38,560 nucleotides of DNA from Hymenobacter sp. (GCA_025356245.1 JANXUO010000112.1:1-38560); one strand, 5' to 3'. Positions 18,158-26,397 are shown, counted from the stretch's first letter. The notes: generated by a model not told the origin, from the sequence alone. Numbers and translations are program-made.

Positions 18158-19240
18158 ATGCAAGCCGCGCCCTCCTCTCCTCTTACCTACCGGCCCGAGC
18201 TAAGCGGCCTGCGGGCCGTGGCCGTGGGCGTAGTGGTGCTGCACCACTGGCTGCGCCCGGCGTTTCCGCTGGGCGAGGTAGGGCGCAGCTTATTTTTTGT
18301 GATGAGCGGCTACCTGGTGTCAGGCATCATCTGGAAATACGGGGCCTGGCCCGGCGCACCGGGCGCGTGGCGGGCGCGGCTGGGCACGTTTTACCTGCGC
18401 CGGGTACTGCGCATTTTGCCGCCCTACTACTTGGCTTTGGCGGGCTGTGCGCTGCTGCCGCTGGCGGCATTGCGGCAGCACCCGGCGTGGTTTCTGCTGC
18501 CGGGGGCCAACCTGTTTTTTTACCACCTGCACGGTTGGGCCGACGGCCTGGGCCACTACTGGACGCTGGCCGTGGACGAGCAGTTTTACTTACTCTGGCC
18601 CGTGGTGCTGGCCCTCACCGGCCGCCGCCTGGGGCCGTTGCTGGCGCTGGCGGCGGCTGGCTGGCTATTTCGGGTGGCCTGGGCCGCCGCCTACGGCCCC
18701 GCCATGGTGCACCTGCTGCTGCCCGCTAGCTTCGATTTGTTGAGCCTGGGGGCGGTGCTGCGCCTGGGGCATCATAAGCCGTGGCTAGCCCGCCTGAGCC
18801 GGGGGCGCTACGCGGCCCTGGCCTGGGCCGCCTGGGTGGGCTTGGCCCTGGCCTTTAGCAATGGCACCGGCCGCAACGCAATTGCCTGGGAACTAAGCTA
18901 CGTAAGTGGCGGGGCGGTGGCCGCGTTCCTAACCTTGGCCTGGTTGCTGAAAGCACCGGCTGCCGCCCAGCAGCTGGGTTTAGCGCACCCGGCGGTGCAA
19001 TGGGTAGGACAACGCAGCTACGGCTTCTACCTCTACCACTTGCCGCTGCTGGTGGCCTGGCAGCGGCTGGTGTACCACTTGGTGCCCGATGCGGCGGGCC
19101 GGCAGCTTTGGCTGAGCCCCGTGCCGGTGCTGCTGGTGCTGGGGCCGCTACTAGCGCTGGGGGCCGCTGCCTCATGGCACTTCGTGGAAGCTCCTTTTGA
19201 GCGGCTGAAAGGGCGGTTTGGGTACAGTGGACGGGGGTAA
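18158..19240 (+). CDS. Acyltransferase-3 family membrane protein (OafA/YrhL-like)
   Basis: A 360-residue integral membrane protein with about ten hydrophobic segments. The acyltransferase-3 hallmarks are present: YRPELSGLRAVAVGVVVLHHW near the N-terminus (contains the essential His pair), SLFFVMSGYLVSGIIW, FYLRRVLRILPPYYLAL with the conserved RxxR, and HYWTLAVDEQFYLLWP. Such enzymes O-acylate surface polysaccharides, lipids or exported antibiotics, taking the acyl group from the cytoplasmic side. There is no C-terminal SGNH domain. I chose the ATG at 18158; the open frame extends upstream antisense to the STAS-like gene. The acceptor is unknown. Confidence 0.9.
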   Translation: MQAAPSSPLTYRPELSGLRAVAVGVVVLHHWLRPAFPLGEVGRSLFFVMSGYLVSGIIWKYGAWPGAPGAWRARLGTFYLRRVLRILPPYYLALAGCALLPLAALRQHPAWFLLPGANLFFYHLHGWADGLGHYWTLAVDEQFYLLWPVVLALTGRRLGPLLALAAAGWLFRVAWAAAYGPAMVHLLLPASFDLLSLGAVLRLGHHKPWLARLSRGRYAALAWAAWVGLALAFSNGTGRNAIAWELSYVSGGAVAAFLTLAWLLKAPAAAQQLGLAHPAVQWVGQRSYGFYLYHLPLLVAWQRLVYHLVPDAAGRQLWLSPVPVLLVLGPLLALGAAASWHFVEAPFERLKGRFGYSGRG

Positions 19241-19346
19241 CGACGCAATTCGCCGCCGCCGACGTACGCGCCAACCGGAAACCCGCCCCAACTTTGCAGG
19301 GACTGGCCCGTTTTACCGCTCCAATCTCCTTTACTTGCTTACACTG

Positions 19347-19838
19347 ATGAACACACTCGAAAAACTAGGAGCTTTCAATATTTGGGCCAACGAAACGCTG
19401 CTGGAACGCCTTACTACAGCGGCGGCTCCGGGCCAGGAACTGCCCGGCGCGGTGCTGCGCCTTTTCAGCCACGTACTCAATGCTCAGGCTATTTGGATTT
19501 CGCGCATCAACGGCACGCCCAGCCCCGTAAAAGTGTGGCAGGAGCACGGCCTCGCCACCTGCCAGCAGCTACACGAGCAGACTTCCGAACCCCTGCACCA
19601 GCTCATGGCCCAGGCCGACGATGCCGAGCTGCAACGCCTAGTGAGCTACACCAACTCGTTGGGCAACAGCTACGAAAGTCAGGTACACGACATCCTCACC
19701 CACGCTGTGGTGCACGCCAGTTACCACCGCGCCCAAGTGGCCCTGCGCTGCCGCGAGCACGGCATCGAGCCCGTCAACACCGATTTCATCACCTACTGCC
19801 GCGAGTTGAGTGCGGCCGGGGCCGTGCCCAGCCTCTGA
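19347..19838 (+). CDS. DinB family protein
   Basis: A 163-residue four-helix bundle protein of the DinB/YfiT superfamily. The three expected metal-ligand histidines are visible: FSHVLNAQAIWI near residue 50 and HAVVHASYHRAQVAL near residue 125. The WANETLLERL start and the HxxxHRxQ pattern are typical. Members act as metal-dependent thiol S-transferases or are damage-inducible proteins of unknown substrate. I chose the ATG at 19347; the upstream open frame overlaps the acyltransferase gene end. A near-match -7 box (CAACTTTG, 19289-19296) lies 50 bases upstream. Confidence 0.85.
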   Translation: MNTLEKLGAFNIWANETLLERLTTAAAPGQELPGAVLRLFSHVLNAQAIWISRINGTPSPVKVWQEHGLATCQQLHEQTSEPLHQLMAQADDAELQRLVSYTNSLGNSYESQVHDILTHAVVHASYHRAQVALRCREHGIEPVNTDFITYCRELSAAGAVPSL

Positions 19839-19957
19839 GCCCCGCCGGGCGCACCGGCGCATAAAAAGTGGGGCGGGCAAAGTCCAGAAAGGAGTGGCCG
19901 TCGTATCATTGCCTACTGCTGGCACGGTTCAGGTTGCGGCGGGCTGGCTTTTTGCAC

Positions 19958-20668
19958 ATGATGAAACTATACCCGCTCGCGCTGCTGGCGCTAACCGGCT
20001 GGCTATTAATAGCCGCTGTGCCGACGCAGGCGCAACCCGCCATTGGCCCGCCCGATGCTTCGGCCGACCCTGCCCCTACCGTGCAAATTGGGGTGCGCCT
20101 GGGCTACAGCCGCTATACTTTGAGCGGCCCCGAAGCTGATTTACGGGCGGCCGTGCCGGGCAGCAGCTTCGAGCCCGGCCAGTTTGGCTGCGCCGGATTG
20201 GTGGTGCGCAGCCACGTGGCGGGGCCGCTGGCTTTGCAGGGCGAGATGCTGTACCTGCGCCGGGGCGGGCGCTACACCCAGCCTTTTTTTGGCGATAGCG
20301 AGCCTTTTGAGGAACACTCCCTGCAAGTGCCGCTGCTGCTGAGCCTGCGGCTGCTCCGCTGCGGCCCGCTGGCCCTGCGCGTAGAGGGCGGCTACGCGGC
20401 CCACTTGGCCTTGAGCGGCCCCGTCATCAACCAGGCCGCCTACCCTACCGGCACGCGCTTCGAGGACAAGGGCGTCACCTTCGGCCCCGCCGTGGGCGGC
20501 GAAATTGGCTGGAGCGTGGGCAGCCGGCAGTATTTTCTGCACGGCCGCTACACCTGGGAAAACACCGGCTTCTTCGTGCGCAGCTACGGCGGCCAGTCGT
20601 ATGGACTAAAAAACCAGGGCTTTATCATCACCACCGGGGTGCTGTTTGGCACCACCAAGCTGGAGTAG
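19958..20668 (+). CDS. Outer membrane beta-barrel (porin family) protein
   Basis: A 236-residue exported protein. The signal peptide is about residues 1-25 (ends PTQAQ). The mature part starts VQIGVRLGYSRYTLSG and alternates polar and nonpolar residues in strands such as LALQGEMLYLRRGGRYT, LQVPLLLSLRLL, ALRVEGGYAAHLALSG and QYFLHGRYTWENTG. This is the usual eight-stranded 'outer membrane protein beta-barrel' pattern of Bacteroidota (PorT-like group). No enzymatic motif is seen. I chose the ATG at 19958 (MMKLYPLALLAL) because the signal peptide starts there. It is convergent with the FAD enzyme gene, from which it is separated by a long hairpin. Confidence 0.78.
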   Translation: MMKLYPLALLALTGWLLIAAVPTQAQPAIGPPDASADPAPTVQIGVRLGYSRYTLSGPEADLRAAVPGSSFEPGQFGCAGLVVRSHVAGPLALQGEMLYLRRGGRYTQPFFGDSEPFEEHSLQVPLLLSLRLLRCGPLALRVEGGYAAHLALSGPVINQAAYPTGTRFEDKGVTFGPAVGGEIGWSVGSRQYFLHGRYTWENTGFFVRSYGGQSYGLKNQGFIITTGVLFGTTKLE

Positions 20669-20671
20669 ATG

Positions 20672-20756
20672 AAATGTTGAGTGTTGAATGTTGAATGTTG
20701 AATGGTTCAGGATAAACAATCAGCATTCAACACTCAGCATTCAACACTCAACACTT
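20672..20756. terminator. 32-bp hairpin of GTTGAAT-type words between convergent genes
   Basis: The arms at 20672-20703 and 20725-20756 are reverse complements at 29 of 32 positions. The left arm is built from TGTTGAAT/TGTTGAGT words and contains no C. It starts 3 bases after the barrel gene stop, and its right arm covers the last codons and the stop (20734-20736) of the convergent FAD enzyme gene. Confidence 0.75.
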
Positions 20757-22020
20757 CAATAATCTGCTCTGCTACTTCGCGACCGGTGGCCAGGGCGGCG
20801 TTTAGCGACGGGTAGGCGCTCCAGTCGCCGCAGCGGTAGAGGGTATCGGTCAGGCGCAGTGGGAGTTGGGTGGGTTGGCCGGCGGCGTACTCGGGCAGGG
20901 CGTTGGCTATTTCGTAGGTTTTGAGGTGCTCCCAGCCCGCCACCTGGGGGCCAAACCACGCCAGCAGCTCCTCGCGCAGCTGCCGGGTAAGGTCGGCGGC
21001 AGTCAGGCCGTGCGCGCCGTGGGTGCTGACGGATACCAGGTGGCGGCCCACCGGAGCGCAGGCCGGGGCCGTTTCGGAGGCAAACACTACGTTGTGGGCC
21101 AGCTGGTTGGGCATGGCGTTGAGGCGCAGCAGGCCATTGCGGTGGCCGGGGGCGGCGGCCCCGGCGGGGGTGGCAAAGTAGGTGCAGGTGGTGCGGCGGG
21201 CGGCGGCAATGCGGCCGTTTTCGGGCAGCACCTGGCCGGGCAGCAAGTGGGCCGGGGCCGAACCGTCAACGGCCAGCACCACGGCGGCGGCGGTCAGCAC
21301 CTCGCCGTTTTCGAGGTGGACGCGGCGGCCCTCTACACGGGCCACGCGGGTGCTGAGGCGCACCGTGCCCGTGGGCAGGCGGGCGGCCAGCTGCTCGGGC
21401 AACTGTTGCATACCGAGGGCCGGCACGGCCGCCGCGCCGCGCACAAACTGCTGAAACACAAACTCGAAAAAGTTGCTGGCCGTGCCCAGGTCGCGGTCGA
21501 GAAACACGCCCCCAAAAAATGGCCGGAAGAAGTTGTCAATCATGCCCTCGCTCCAGCCGTAGCGCCGCAGGAAGCTGAGCGTGTCGGTGGCTGGGCGGGC
21601 CAGCAGCTCGGCGGGCGTGTGCTTGGCCACGTGGCGCACCAGGCTCAAAATCCGCAGCTTGTCGGTGAGCGTACCAATGGGCGAGGCCAGGGCCGAAAAC
21701 GCCGCCAGCGGCCGCTGCAAGGGGTTTTGCAGGGTCGTTTCGCGCCCGTCGGCCAGCCGGATGACGGCCCCCGACTGGTAGGCTTTCAAGTTCAACGCCC
21801 CGTAGTCGAAGATGCGCCGGGCCTCGGGATACTCCGTCAGCAGCACCTGAAACCCCCGGTCGAGCCGGAAGCCCTCGGGCGTGACGTCGGTGCGCACGCG
21901 CCCGCCCACGGCATCAGCAGCTTCGAGCAGCAGCACGGAGCGGCCGGCGCGGTGCAGCCAAGTGGCGCAGGCCAAGCCCGCCATGCCCGCGCCAACGATG
22001 ATGGTTGGAGATTTTGTCAT
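20734..22020 (-). CDS. FAD-dependent amine-oxidase-type oxidoreductase
   Basis: A 428-residue flavoenzyme of the amine oxidase/protoporphyrinogen oxidase/phytoene desaturase superfamily. The N-terminal dinucleotide fold has VGAGMAGLACATWLHRAG (GxGxxG) and LLEAADAVGGRVRTD, the second FAD motif. Then come GFRLDRGFQVLL and a substrate domain (FFRPFFGGVFLDRDLGTASNFFEF). The C-terminal FAD contact region is LYRCGDWSAYPSLNAALATGR. The substrate is not evident; carotenoid- or porphyrin-like compounds are typical for the group. The last seven codons (EVLSVEC) fall inside the hairpin arm shared with the convergent gene end. Confidence 0.87.
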   Translation of the reverse strand: MTKSPTIIVGAGMAGLACATWLHRAGRSVLLLEAADAVGGRVRTDVTPEGFRLDRGFQVLLTEYPEARRIFDYGALNLKAYQSGAVIRLADGRETTLQNPLQRPLAAFSALASPIGTLTDKLRILSLVRHVAKHTPAELLARPATDTLSFLRRYGWSEGMIDNFFRPFFGGVFLDRDLGTASNFFEFVFQQFVRGAAAVPALGMQQLPEQLAARLPTGTVRLSTRVARVEGRRVHLENGEVLTAAAVVLAVDGSAPAHLLPGQVLPENGRIAAARRTTCTYFATPAGAAAPGHRNGLLRLNAMPNQLAHNVVFASETAPACAPVGRHLVSVSTHGAHGLTAADLTRQLREELLAWFGPQVAGWEHLKTYEIANALPEYAAGQPTQLPLRLTDTLYRCGDWSAYPSLNAALATGREVAEQIIEVLSVEC

Positions 22021-22054
22021 AATTGAAGCTTACGTGGTGGAAGCCATAAGGTCA

Positions 22055-22167
22055 TTTCGCACGGAGTTTGGAATGAGGGAAAGGAGTCAAAAGGAGTAGC
22101 AGAGGGGCTTTTGAAACGGTGCGTTCTCTTTTTGACTCCTTTCCCTCGCCCTAAACTCTGTGCGAAA
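22055..22167. repeat. Large palindrome with 40-bp arms
   Basis: The arms at 22055-22094 and 22128-22167 agree at 34 of 40 positions (TTTCGCAC.GAGTTT...GAGGGAAAGGAGTCAAAA), with a 33-base loop. It starts 2 bases after the ALDH stop codon and ends 35 bases before the FAD enzyme start in transcription order. It could be a terminator or a MITE/REP-like unit. Confidence 0.75.
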
Positions 22168-22169
22168 CA

Positions 22170-23627
22170 TCACCCGCCCGTCAGAGAAATGCACACATTC
22201 TGCGCCTCCGTGAAAAACCGGAGCGCCTCCAGGCCGCCCTCGCGGCCAACACCGGAGTTCTTCATGCCGCCGAAGGGCGTGCGCAGGTCGCGGTGCAGCC
22301 AGGTATTTACCCACACTACGCCGCTGTGCAGGGCCTGCGACAGGCGGTGGGCGCGGGTCAGGTTTTGGGTCCAGATGGTGGCCGAGAGGCCGTATTCGGT
22401 GGAGTTGGCCATGTGCAGCACTTCCGCCTCGGTGTCGAACGGCGTGAGGGTGACGACGGGGCCGAAGATTTCCTCCTGGTTGGTGCGGCAATCGTAGGGC
22501 AGCCCCTCGAAGACGGTGGGCTCCAGGAAGTAGCCGTCGGCGCAACGGCCGGGCACGGTGGCGCGGTGGCCACCGGCGAGCAGGGTGCCGCCCTCGTCGT
22601 GCGCCAGTTTGATGTAGGCCAGCACTTTGTGCAGGTGCGCTTCGCTGGCCAACGCGCCTTGTTTGGTGGCGGCATCGAGCGGGTCGCCGACGGTTTGGTC
22701 GGCCAATTGGCGCAGAAATTCGGTTTTGAACTGCTCGTAAATCGGGCGCTCCACAAAAAGGCGCGAGCCGCAGAGGCAAATCTGGCCCTGATTGGCAAAG
22801 CTGCTGCGGATGCTGGTGCGCACGGCGGCGGCCAAGTCGCAGTCGGCAAACACGAGGTTTGGGTTCTTCCCGCCCAACTCCAGGCTCAACTTTTTGAAGA
22901 GCGGCGCGGCCGTGGCCGCCAGGTGCCGCCCCGTGGCCGTGCCCCCGGTGAAGCTGATGGCCTTGATGCCCGGATGCTCGACCAGCGCCTGCCCGCAGCC
23001 CGGCCCCGTGCCGTGGATGATGTTGAGCACCCCCGCCGGCAGGCCCGCTTCGATGCATAACGCACTGAGCAAAAAGGCCGTGGCGGGCGTAATTTCCGAG
23101 GGCTTGGCCACCACGCAACAGCCCACGGCCAGGGCGGGCGCAATTTTCCAGGTGAAGAGGTAAAGCGGTAGGTTCCAGGGCGAAATGCAGCCCACCACGC
23201 CCACCGGGTGCCGCACGGTGTAGTTGAGGGCCAGGCCTTCCTGCACGTGGGCTTCGGTGGCGAAATGCGGCGCGGCAGTGCCAAAAAACCGGAAGTTGCT
23301 GGCCGCCCGCGGAATGTCCATCACCCGCGCCAGGGCCAGGGGTTTGCCGTTGTCGCGGCTTTCGGCCTGGGCCAGGCGTTCGAGGTTGGCGTCGATGAGG
23401 TCGGCGATTTTTTCGAGCAAGCGGCCGCGCTCCTCGGCGGGCCGGGCGCGCCAGGCGGGCAGCGCCGCTTCGGCGGCGGCCACGGCGGCGGCCACATCGA
23501 CCGGGCCGGAGTCCGGAATTTCGCCGTACACCTGGCCCGTAGCGGGCTCGATGTTAGGCAAATACTGGCCAGAAGCCGGGGCCACCAGTTGGCCGTTGAG
23601 GTAGTTTTGGATGCGGAACATAGGCAT
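22170..23627 (-). CDS. Aldehyde dehydrogenase, muconic-semialdehyde type
   Basis: A 485-residue NAD(P)-dependent aldehyde dehydrogenase. The general-base Glu is at residue 250 in LELGGKNPN and the catalytic Cys at 284 in NQGQICLCGSR, the usual 34-residue spacing. Cofactor motifs SPWNLPL, KPSE and FTGGTATG are present, and GPVV and PFGGMKNSGVGREGG close the fold. The QICLCxSR form and FVERPIYEQF are characteristic of the ALDH8/2-aminomuconic (or 2-hydroxymuconic) 6-semialdehyde dehydrogenase branch, which would place it in tryptophan/kynurenine or aromatic breakdown; this assignment is inferred from motif resemblance. No other gene of such a pathway is nearby. Confidence 0.88.
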   Translation of the reverse strand: MPMFRIQNYLNGQLVAPASGQYLPNIEPATGQVYGEIPDSGPVDVAAAVAAAEAALPAWRARPAEERGRLLEKIADLIDANLERLAQAESRDNGKPLALARVMDIPRAASNFRFFGTAAPHFATEAHVQEGLALNYTVRHPVGVVGCISPWNLPLYLFTWKIAPALAVGCCVVAKPSEITPATAFLLSALCIEAGLPAGVLNIIHGTGPGCGQALVEHPGIKAISFTGGTATGRHLAATAAPLFKKLSLELGGKNPNLVFADCDLAAAVRTSIRSSFANQGQICLCGSRLFVERPIYEQFKTEFLRQLADQTVGDPLDAATKQGALASEAHLHKVLAYIKLAHDEGGTLLAGGHRATVPGRCADGYFLEPTVFEGLPYDCRTNQEEIFGPVVTLTPFDTEAEVLHMANSTEYGLSATIWTQNLTRAHRLSQALHSGVVWVNTWLHRDLRTPFGGMKNSGVGREGGLEALRFFTEAQNVCISLTGG

Positions 23628-23716
23628 TGGACGGGGCGTCGGACCGACAAAGTTGGCGAAGCTAACGCAGGTTGCGCCAGCCGGTGGCGGGCGTGGCGGC
23701 CCGCACCGCGCGCCGG

Positions 23717-25269
23717 CTAGGGCTGCAGCACCTCGGCGGCGTTGGCCACGGGGCCAAAGCGCTTAAAAATCAGCAGCTGCTCGTCTTCGTAGGCCACCCG
23801 GAAATCGGCCCGTGCCCGCAACTGCTCGATGGCCCGGGCGCTGGCGGCCAGGCTCAAGGGCCAGGCGCTGCCCTCGTCGGGGTAGCGCAGGATGGCCACG
23901 TAACGGGCATCGCGCACCACCGGAAACAAATACAGCTGCGGCCGCTCGGGCACCTGCGGCACTAGGCACGACTGCGCACTGAGTGCCACCGTGGCCGGCA
24001 GCCGGGCCAGGGCGGCGTGCAGGGCCGCCCGCTGGTAGTGGCAGCGGTAGTGCCGCCCGAGCAGGAAATTGGTGGTTGTGCGGTCGTACCAGGTGCTTTG
24101 CCGGGTGTAAAGCGTGACGATGGTAAACAGGGCCGTGACAGCTACTGCCACCGGCCCCGCCAGCGCCCGGCGCCCGGCGGGCAGGGGCGGGCGGGCAGCC
24201 AGCCAATCGGTCACGGCCAGCGCCAGCACCGGCGCAAACTCGATGGAATACTGGCCGTTGATGCCCCATATTCCAGGGTCGTTGGCCAGCAGCTTCTGGC
24301 CGACAATGGGCAGCAGCATCAGGGCGTACCAGGGCCGCCGCAGCAGCGCCCAGCCGCCCGAGAGCAGCAGCGCCGCCCACAGCTCCAGCTTGATGTAATT
24401 GTGCGCCGGGTCGCCGGTGGTGTTCTCCAACAACGCCGCCCACAGCGCCGCCGGGTGCGCCAGCACGTAGGCCACGGCGGCGGGCAACGACGGCCCCAAA
24501 TGACGGTAGCGCACCAGCTGGGCAAAGGCCCGGTGGGCGTGGTCGAGGCCCGGCATCACGTAGCTGGTTATCAACCAAAAGTAAGCTAGGGCGCCCCCGG
24601 CGGCCAGGCCCAGCCCGGCGGCCACCGCTCGCTGCCGCCGGTGCTGCCAGGCCAAGCCCAGCAGCACGAAAGCCAGCCACAGGGCCATGTTTTCTTTGCT
24701 GAGCAGCAGCAGCAGGGCGGCCGCGGCGGCGGGCAGCCAGCGGCGCTGCCCCACCCACAAGGCCAGCCAGGGCAGGGCCATGGCCCCCACCACGTTGTCG
24801 TGATAATCAAACCCCAGCGCCGAAAAAACGCCCCACTGGCTACCAAACAATGCCAGTGCCCAACTGGCCTGCCCCGGCGTAGCACCCCGCGCCAAGGCGT
24901 AGCACCCCGCGCCAAGGCGTAGCGCCACACGCCCAGCGCCCCCAGCAGCACCGCCCCCAGCTGCACCAGCAGCAGCGCCCACGCCCCGCCCGTTAGCCAG
25001 TAGAGCGGCACGGCCAGCACCGGCGTCAGGCTGAAATGCACGGCTAGAAACGGCATGGGCGGCGCGTCGTGCAGCAGCGTGGCCCAAGGCGCCCGCCCGT
25101 GGGCAAACGCCGCCACGGCCTGCGCCGTAATACCCAAATCAAGGGCGGCGGTGCGGAAGTTGAGCTGATTGACGAGTGAAATCAGCGCGTATGTCAGGCC
25201 GAAGCCCAGCAGCAGCAGGGCTGGTAGCAGATGCCGAAAGCGGGCAGCAAGAGTCGAGGATTCAGCCAT
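23717..25269 (-). pseudogene. DUF2079 membrane protein, frame broken by a 20-bp tandem duplication
   Basis: The start at 25269 (MAESSTLAARFRHLLPALLL) reads through several membrane helices and the DUF2079 hallmark ALDLGITAQAVAAFAHGRAPW...LAVHFSLTP. At 24879-24918 a 20-bp sequence is repeated in tandem, which shifts the frame; translation then runs on to a stop at 24586 after 227 codons. The rest of the protein continues in another frame to 23717 (GFDYHDNVVGAMALPWLALW, LLSKENMALWL and so on). Deleting one copy gives one frame of 510 residues reading RYALARGATPGQASWA across the join, the usual size for DUF2079. The family is GT-C-like and probably transfers sugars from polyprenyl phosphates. 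Real mutation, phase variation or assembly error are all possible. Confidence 0.85.
24879..24918. repeat. 20-bp tandem duplication inside the DUF2079 gene
   Basis: Two identical adjacent copies of GTAGCACCCCGCGCCAAGGC lie at 24879-24898 and 24899-24918. The identity extends to a GGC before the first copy and GTAGC after the second. The extra 20 bases shift the reading frame; loss of one copy restores it. Confidence 0.95.
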
Positions 25270-25540
25270 GGAAAGCGCCAACGCGGCTGCAATACTACAA
25301 CCGGGGGCGGGGCAACTCTTAAGTTACGATGCTGGCAACTGGCGGGCCGTGGCCGCACGGCTTACTACCAGATGCCACTGTAGCACCAGGCAACGAATGT
25401 GTTTTTAGCAAGCGCTCCGCAGTGCCGCCTCCTGTGCCGGGGCCAATTATCACAGCCCGCAGTTAGGGTGGCCAAGCGAGCGGTGTTGTGGCCCAGCTAA
25501 CAGCCGGCTGTACCTTTGCTTTGACACGGCAGGAAGTATT
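25270..25540. promoter_or_regulatory. Divergent intergenic region between DUF2079 gene and IS-interrupted GT39 gene
   Basis: No gene is supported here. It holds the upstream regions of both divergent glycosyltransferase-type genes. A consensus-like promoter lies near its right end: TTG at 25486-25488, 22 bases, then TACCTTTG at 25511-25518, pointing toward the IS element and the GT39 gene. Confidence 0.5.
25511..25518 (+). promoter_or_regulatory. Bacteroidota -7 box TACCTTTG, probably native GT39 promoter
   Basis: This is an exact TAnnTTTG match with a TTG 22 bases upstream. If the IS is removed, the box would lie about 50 bases before the GT39 ATG, a normal distance, so it probably belonged to that gene before the insertion (inference). 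Confidence 0.5.
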
Positions 25541-26364
25541 GAAGCTGTTTAGAAAGTCAAAGGACTCCCAAAAAAGCGCGAAATTTGAGGTGCAACACTC
25601 ATCTTTTTCGCATTTTGATGGAAGTCCTGTCCAAAGATATGATTCGCCAATGGATTCTGCCCGTGCTCACCTTCTCCGCCCACGGCCGCCCCTCGGTCGT
25701 GGAGCCGGTCGAGTTAGTGGAAGTCATCCTCTACAAGCTCAAAAGCAGCTGCCAGTGGCGCTTGTTGCCTGTCAATCAGTTTTTTACGGGTGCAACGCTG
25801 ACCTGGCAGAGCGTGTACGCCCGCTTTAATGCCTGGCGCAAGAACGGGTCGTGGCAAGGGGTCTGGCTCCGTTTGTTGCGCGAAAACGGGGCCCACCTGG
25901 ACTGTTCCAGCGTCCAACTGGACGGCAGCCACACACCCGCCAAGAACGGCGGGGAGGCCGTCGGCTATCAGGGCCGCAAAAAAGCCCGCACCACCACGGC
26001 CCTGTTCCCGGCCTACAACCGGGGCCAGCCTTTGGCCTGCGCCCGCCCGCAGGCGGGCAACCACCACGACACGCACCGGCTCAACGCCTTGTTCGGGGAA
26101 ATCTGCGCCGCGCTCGAAGCGGCCAACATCCCCCGCAACCGCCGCGCCGCCGACTGGCAGACCGACGACGACACCCCCTTCGACCCCGAACTTTACGCCC
26201 GCCGCGTCGTGGTCGAACACGCCAACGCCTGGCTCGGCGGTTTTAAAACCTTGCTCGTCCGCTACGAAACCAGCGTCGGCAATTGGCTGGCCTGGCACTG
26301 GCTCGCCTTCGTCGTCATCCTTTTTGCAAAAAATCAACCAAAAGCCGACTTTCTAAACAGCTTC
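25541..26364 (+). mobile_element. Degenerate IS5-family insertion sequence
   Basis: Perfect 18-bp terminal inverted repeats GAAGCTGTTTAGAAAGTC lie at 25541-25558 and, inverted, at 26347-26364. They flank a single transposase frame. The element is about 824 bp. TATT occurs directly before the left repeat and 2 bases after the right one, and TA occurs at matching positions if each end is extended by two bases, so the target duplication is uncertain. The transposase is damaged, so the copy is probably immobile unless helped in trans. Confidence 0.88.
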
Positions 26365-26397
26365 GTTATTTGCAAATCTATTGTATTAGCCTCATGA
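25618..26397 (+). pseudogene. IS5-family transposase with internal deletion and 3' frameshift
   Basis: A 259-residue frame starting MEVLSKDMIRQW. The IS5-group domains are clear: a helical N-terminal part with CQWRLLPVNQFF and WQSVYARFNAWRKNGSWQ, the first catalytic Asp at residue 102 in LDGSHTPAKNGG, the QAGNHHD motif, and the catalytic Glu at 200 in VVVEHANAWL. Between ALEAAN (170) and IPRNRR the segment that normally carries the second Asp (FLNAD-x-x-FD) is absent, an apparent in-frame loss of about 30 codons. Near 26319 the frame also departs from the family C-terminus: the +1 frame reads FLQKINQKPTF and stops at TAA 26354-26356 inside the right repeat. The present frame instead runs past the IS end and overlaps the next start as ATGA. 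Confidence 0.85.

Noticed and set aside
20866-22026. A 386-codon plus-strand frame antisense to the FAD enzyme
   Set aside because: The minus-strand gene has clear FAD motifs along its whole length; the antisense product is low-complexity Gly/Gln/His-rich.
22087-23118. A 343-codon minus-strand frame across the palindrome and ALDH gene
   Set aside because: It is a shadow frame of the ALDH gene; the ALDH frame holds all catalytic residues.
25488-25829. A plus-strand frame starting before the IS and entering the transposase region
   Set aside because: It is out of frame with the transposase, whose own motifs are clear from 25618.
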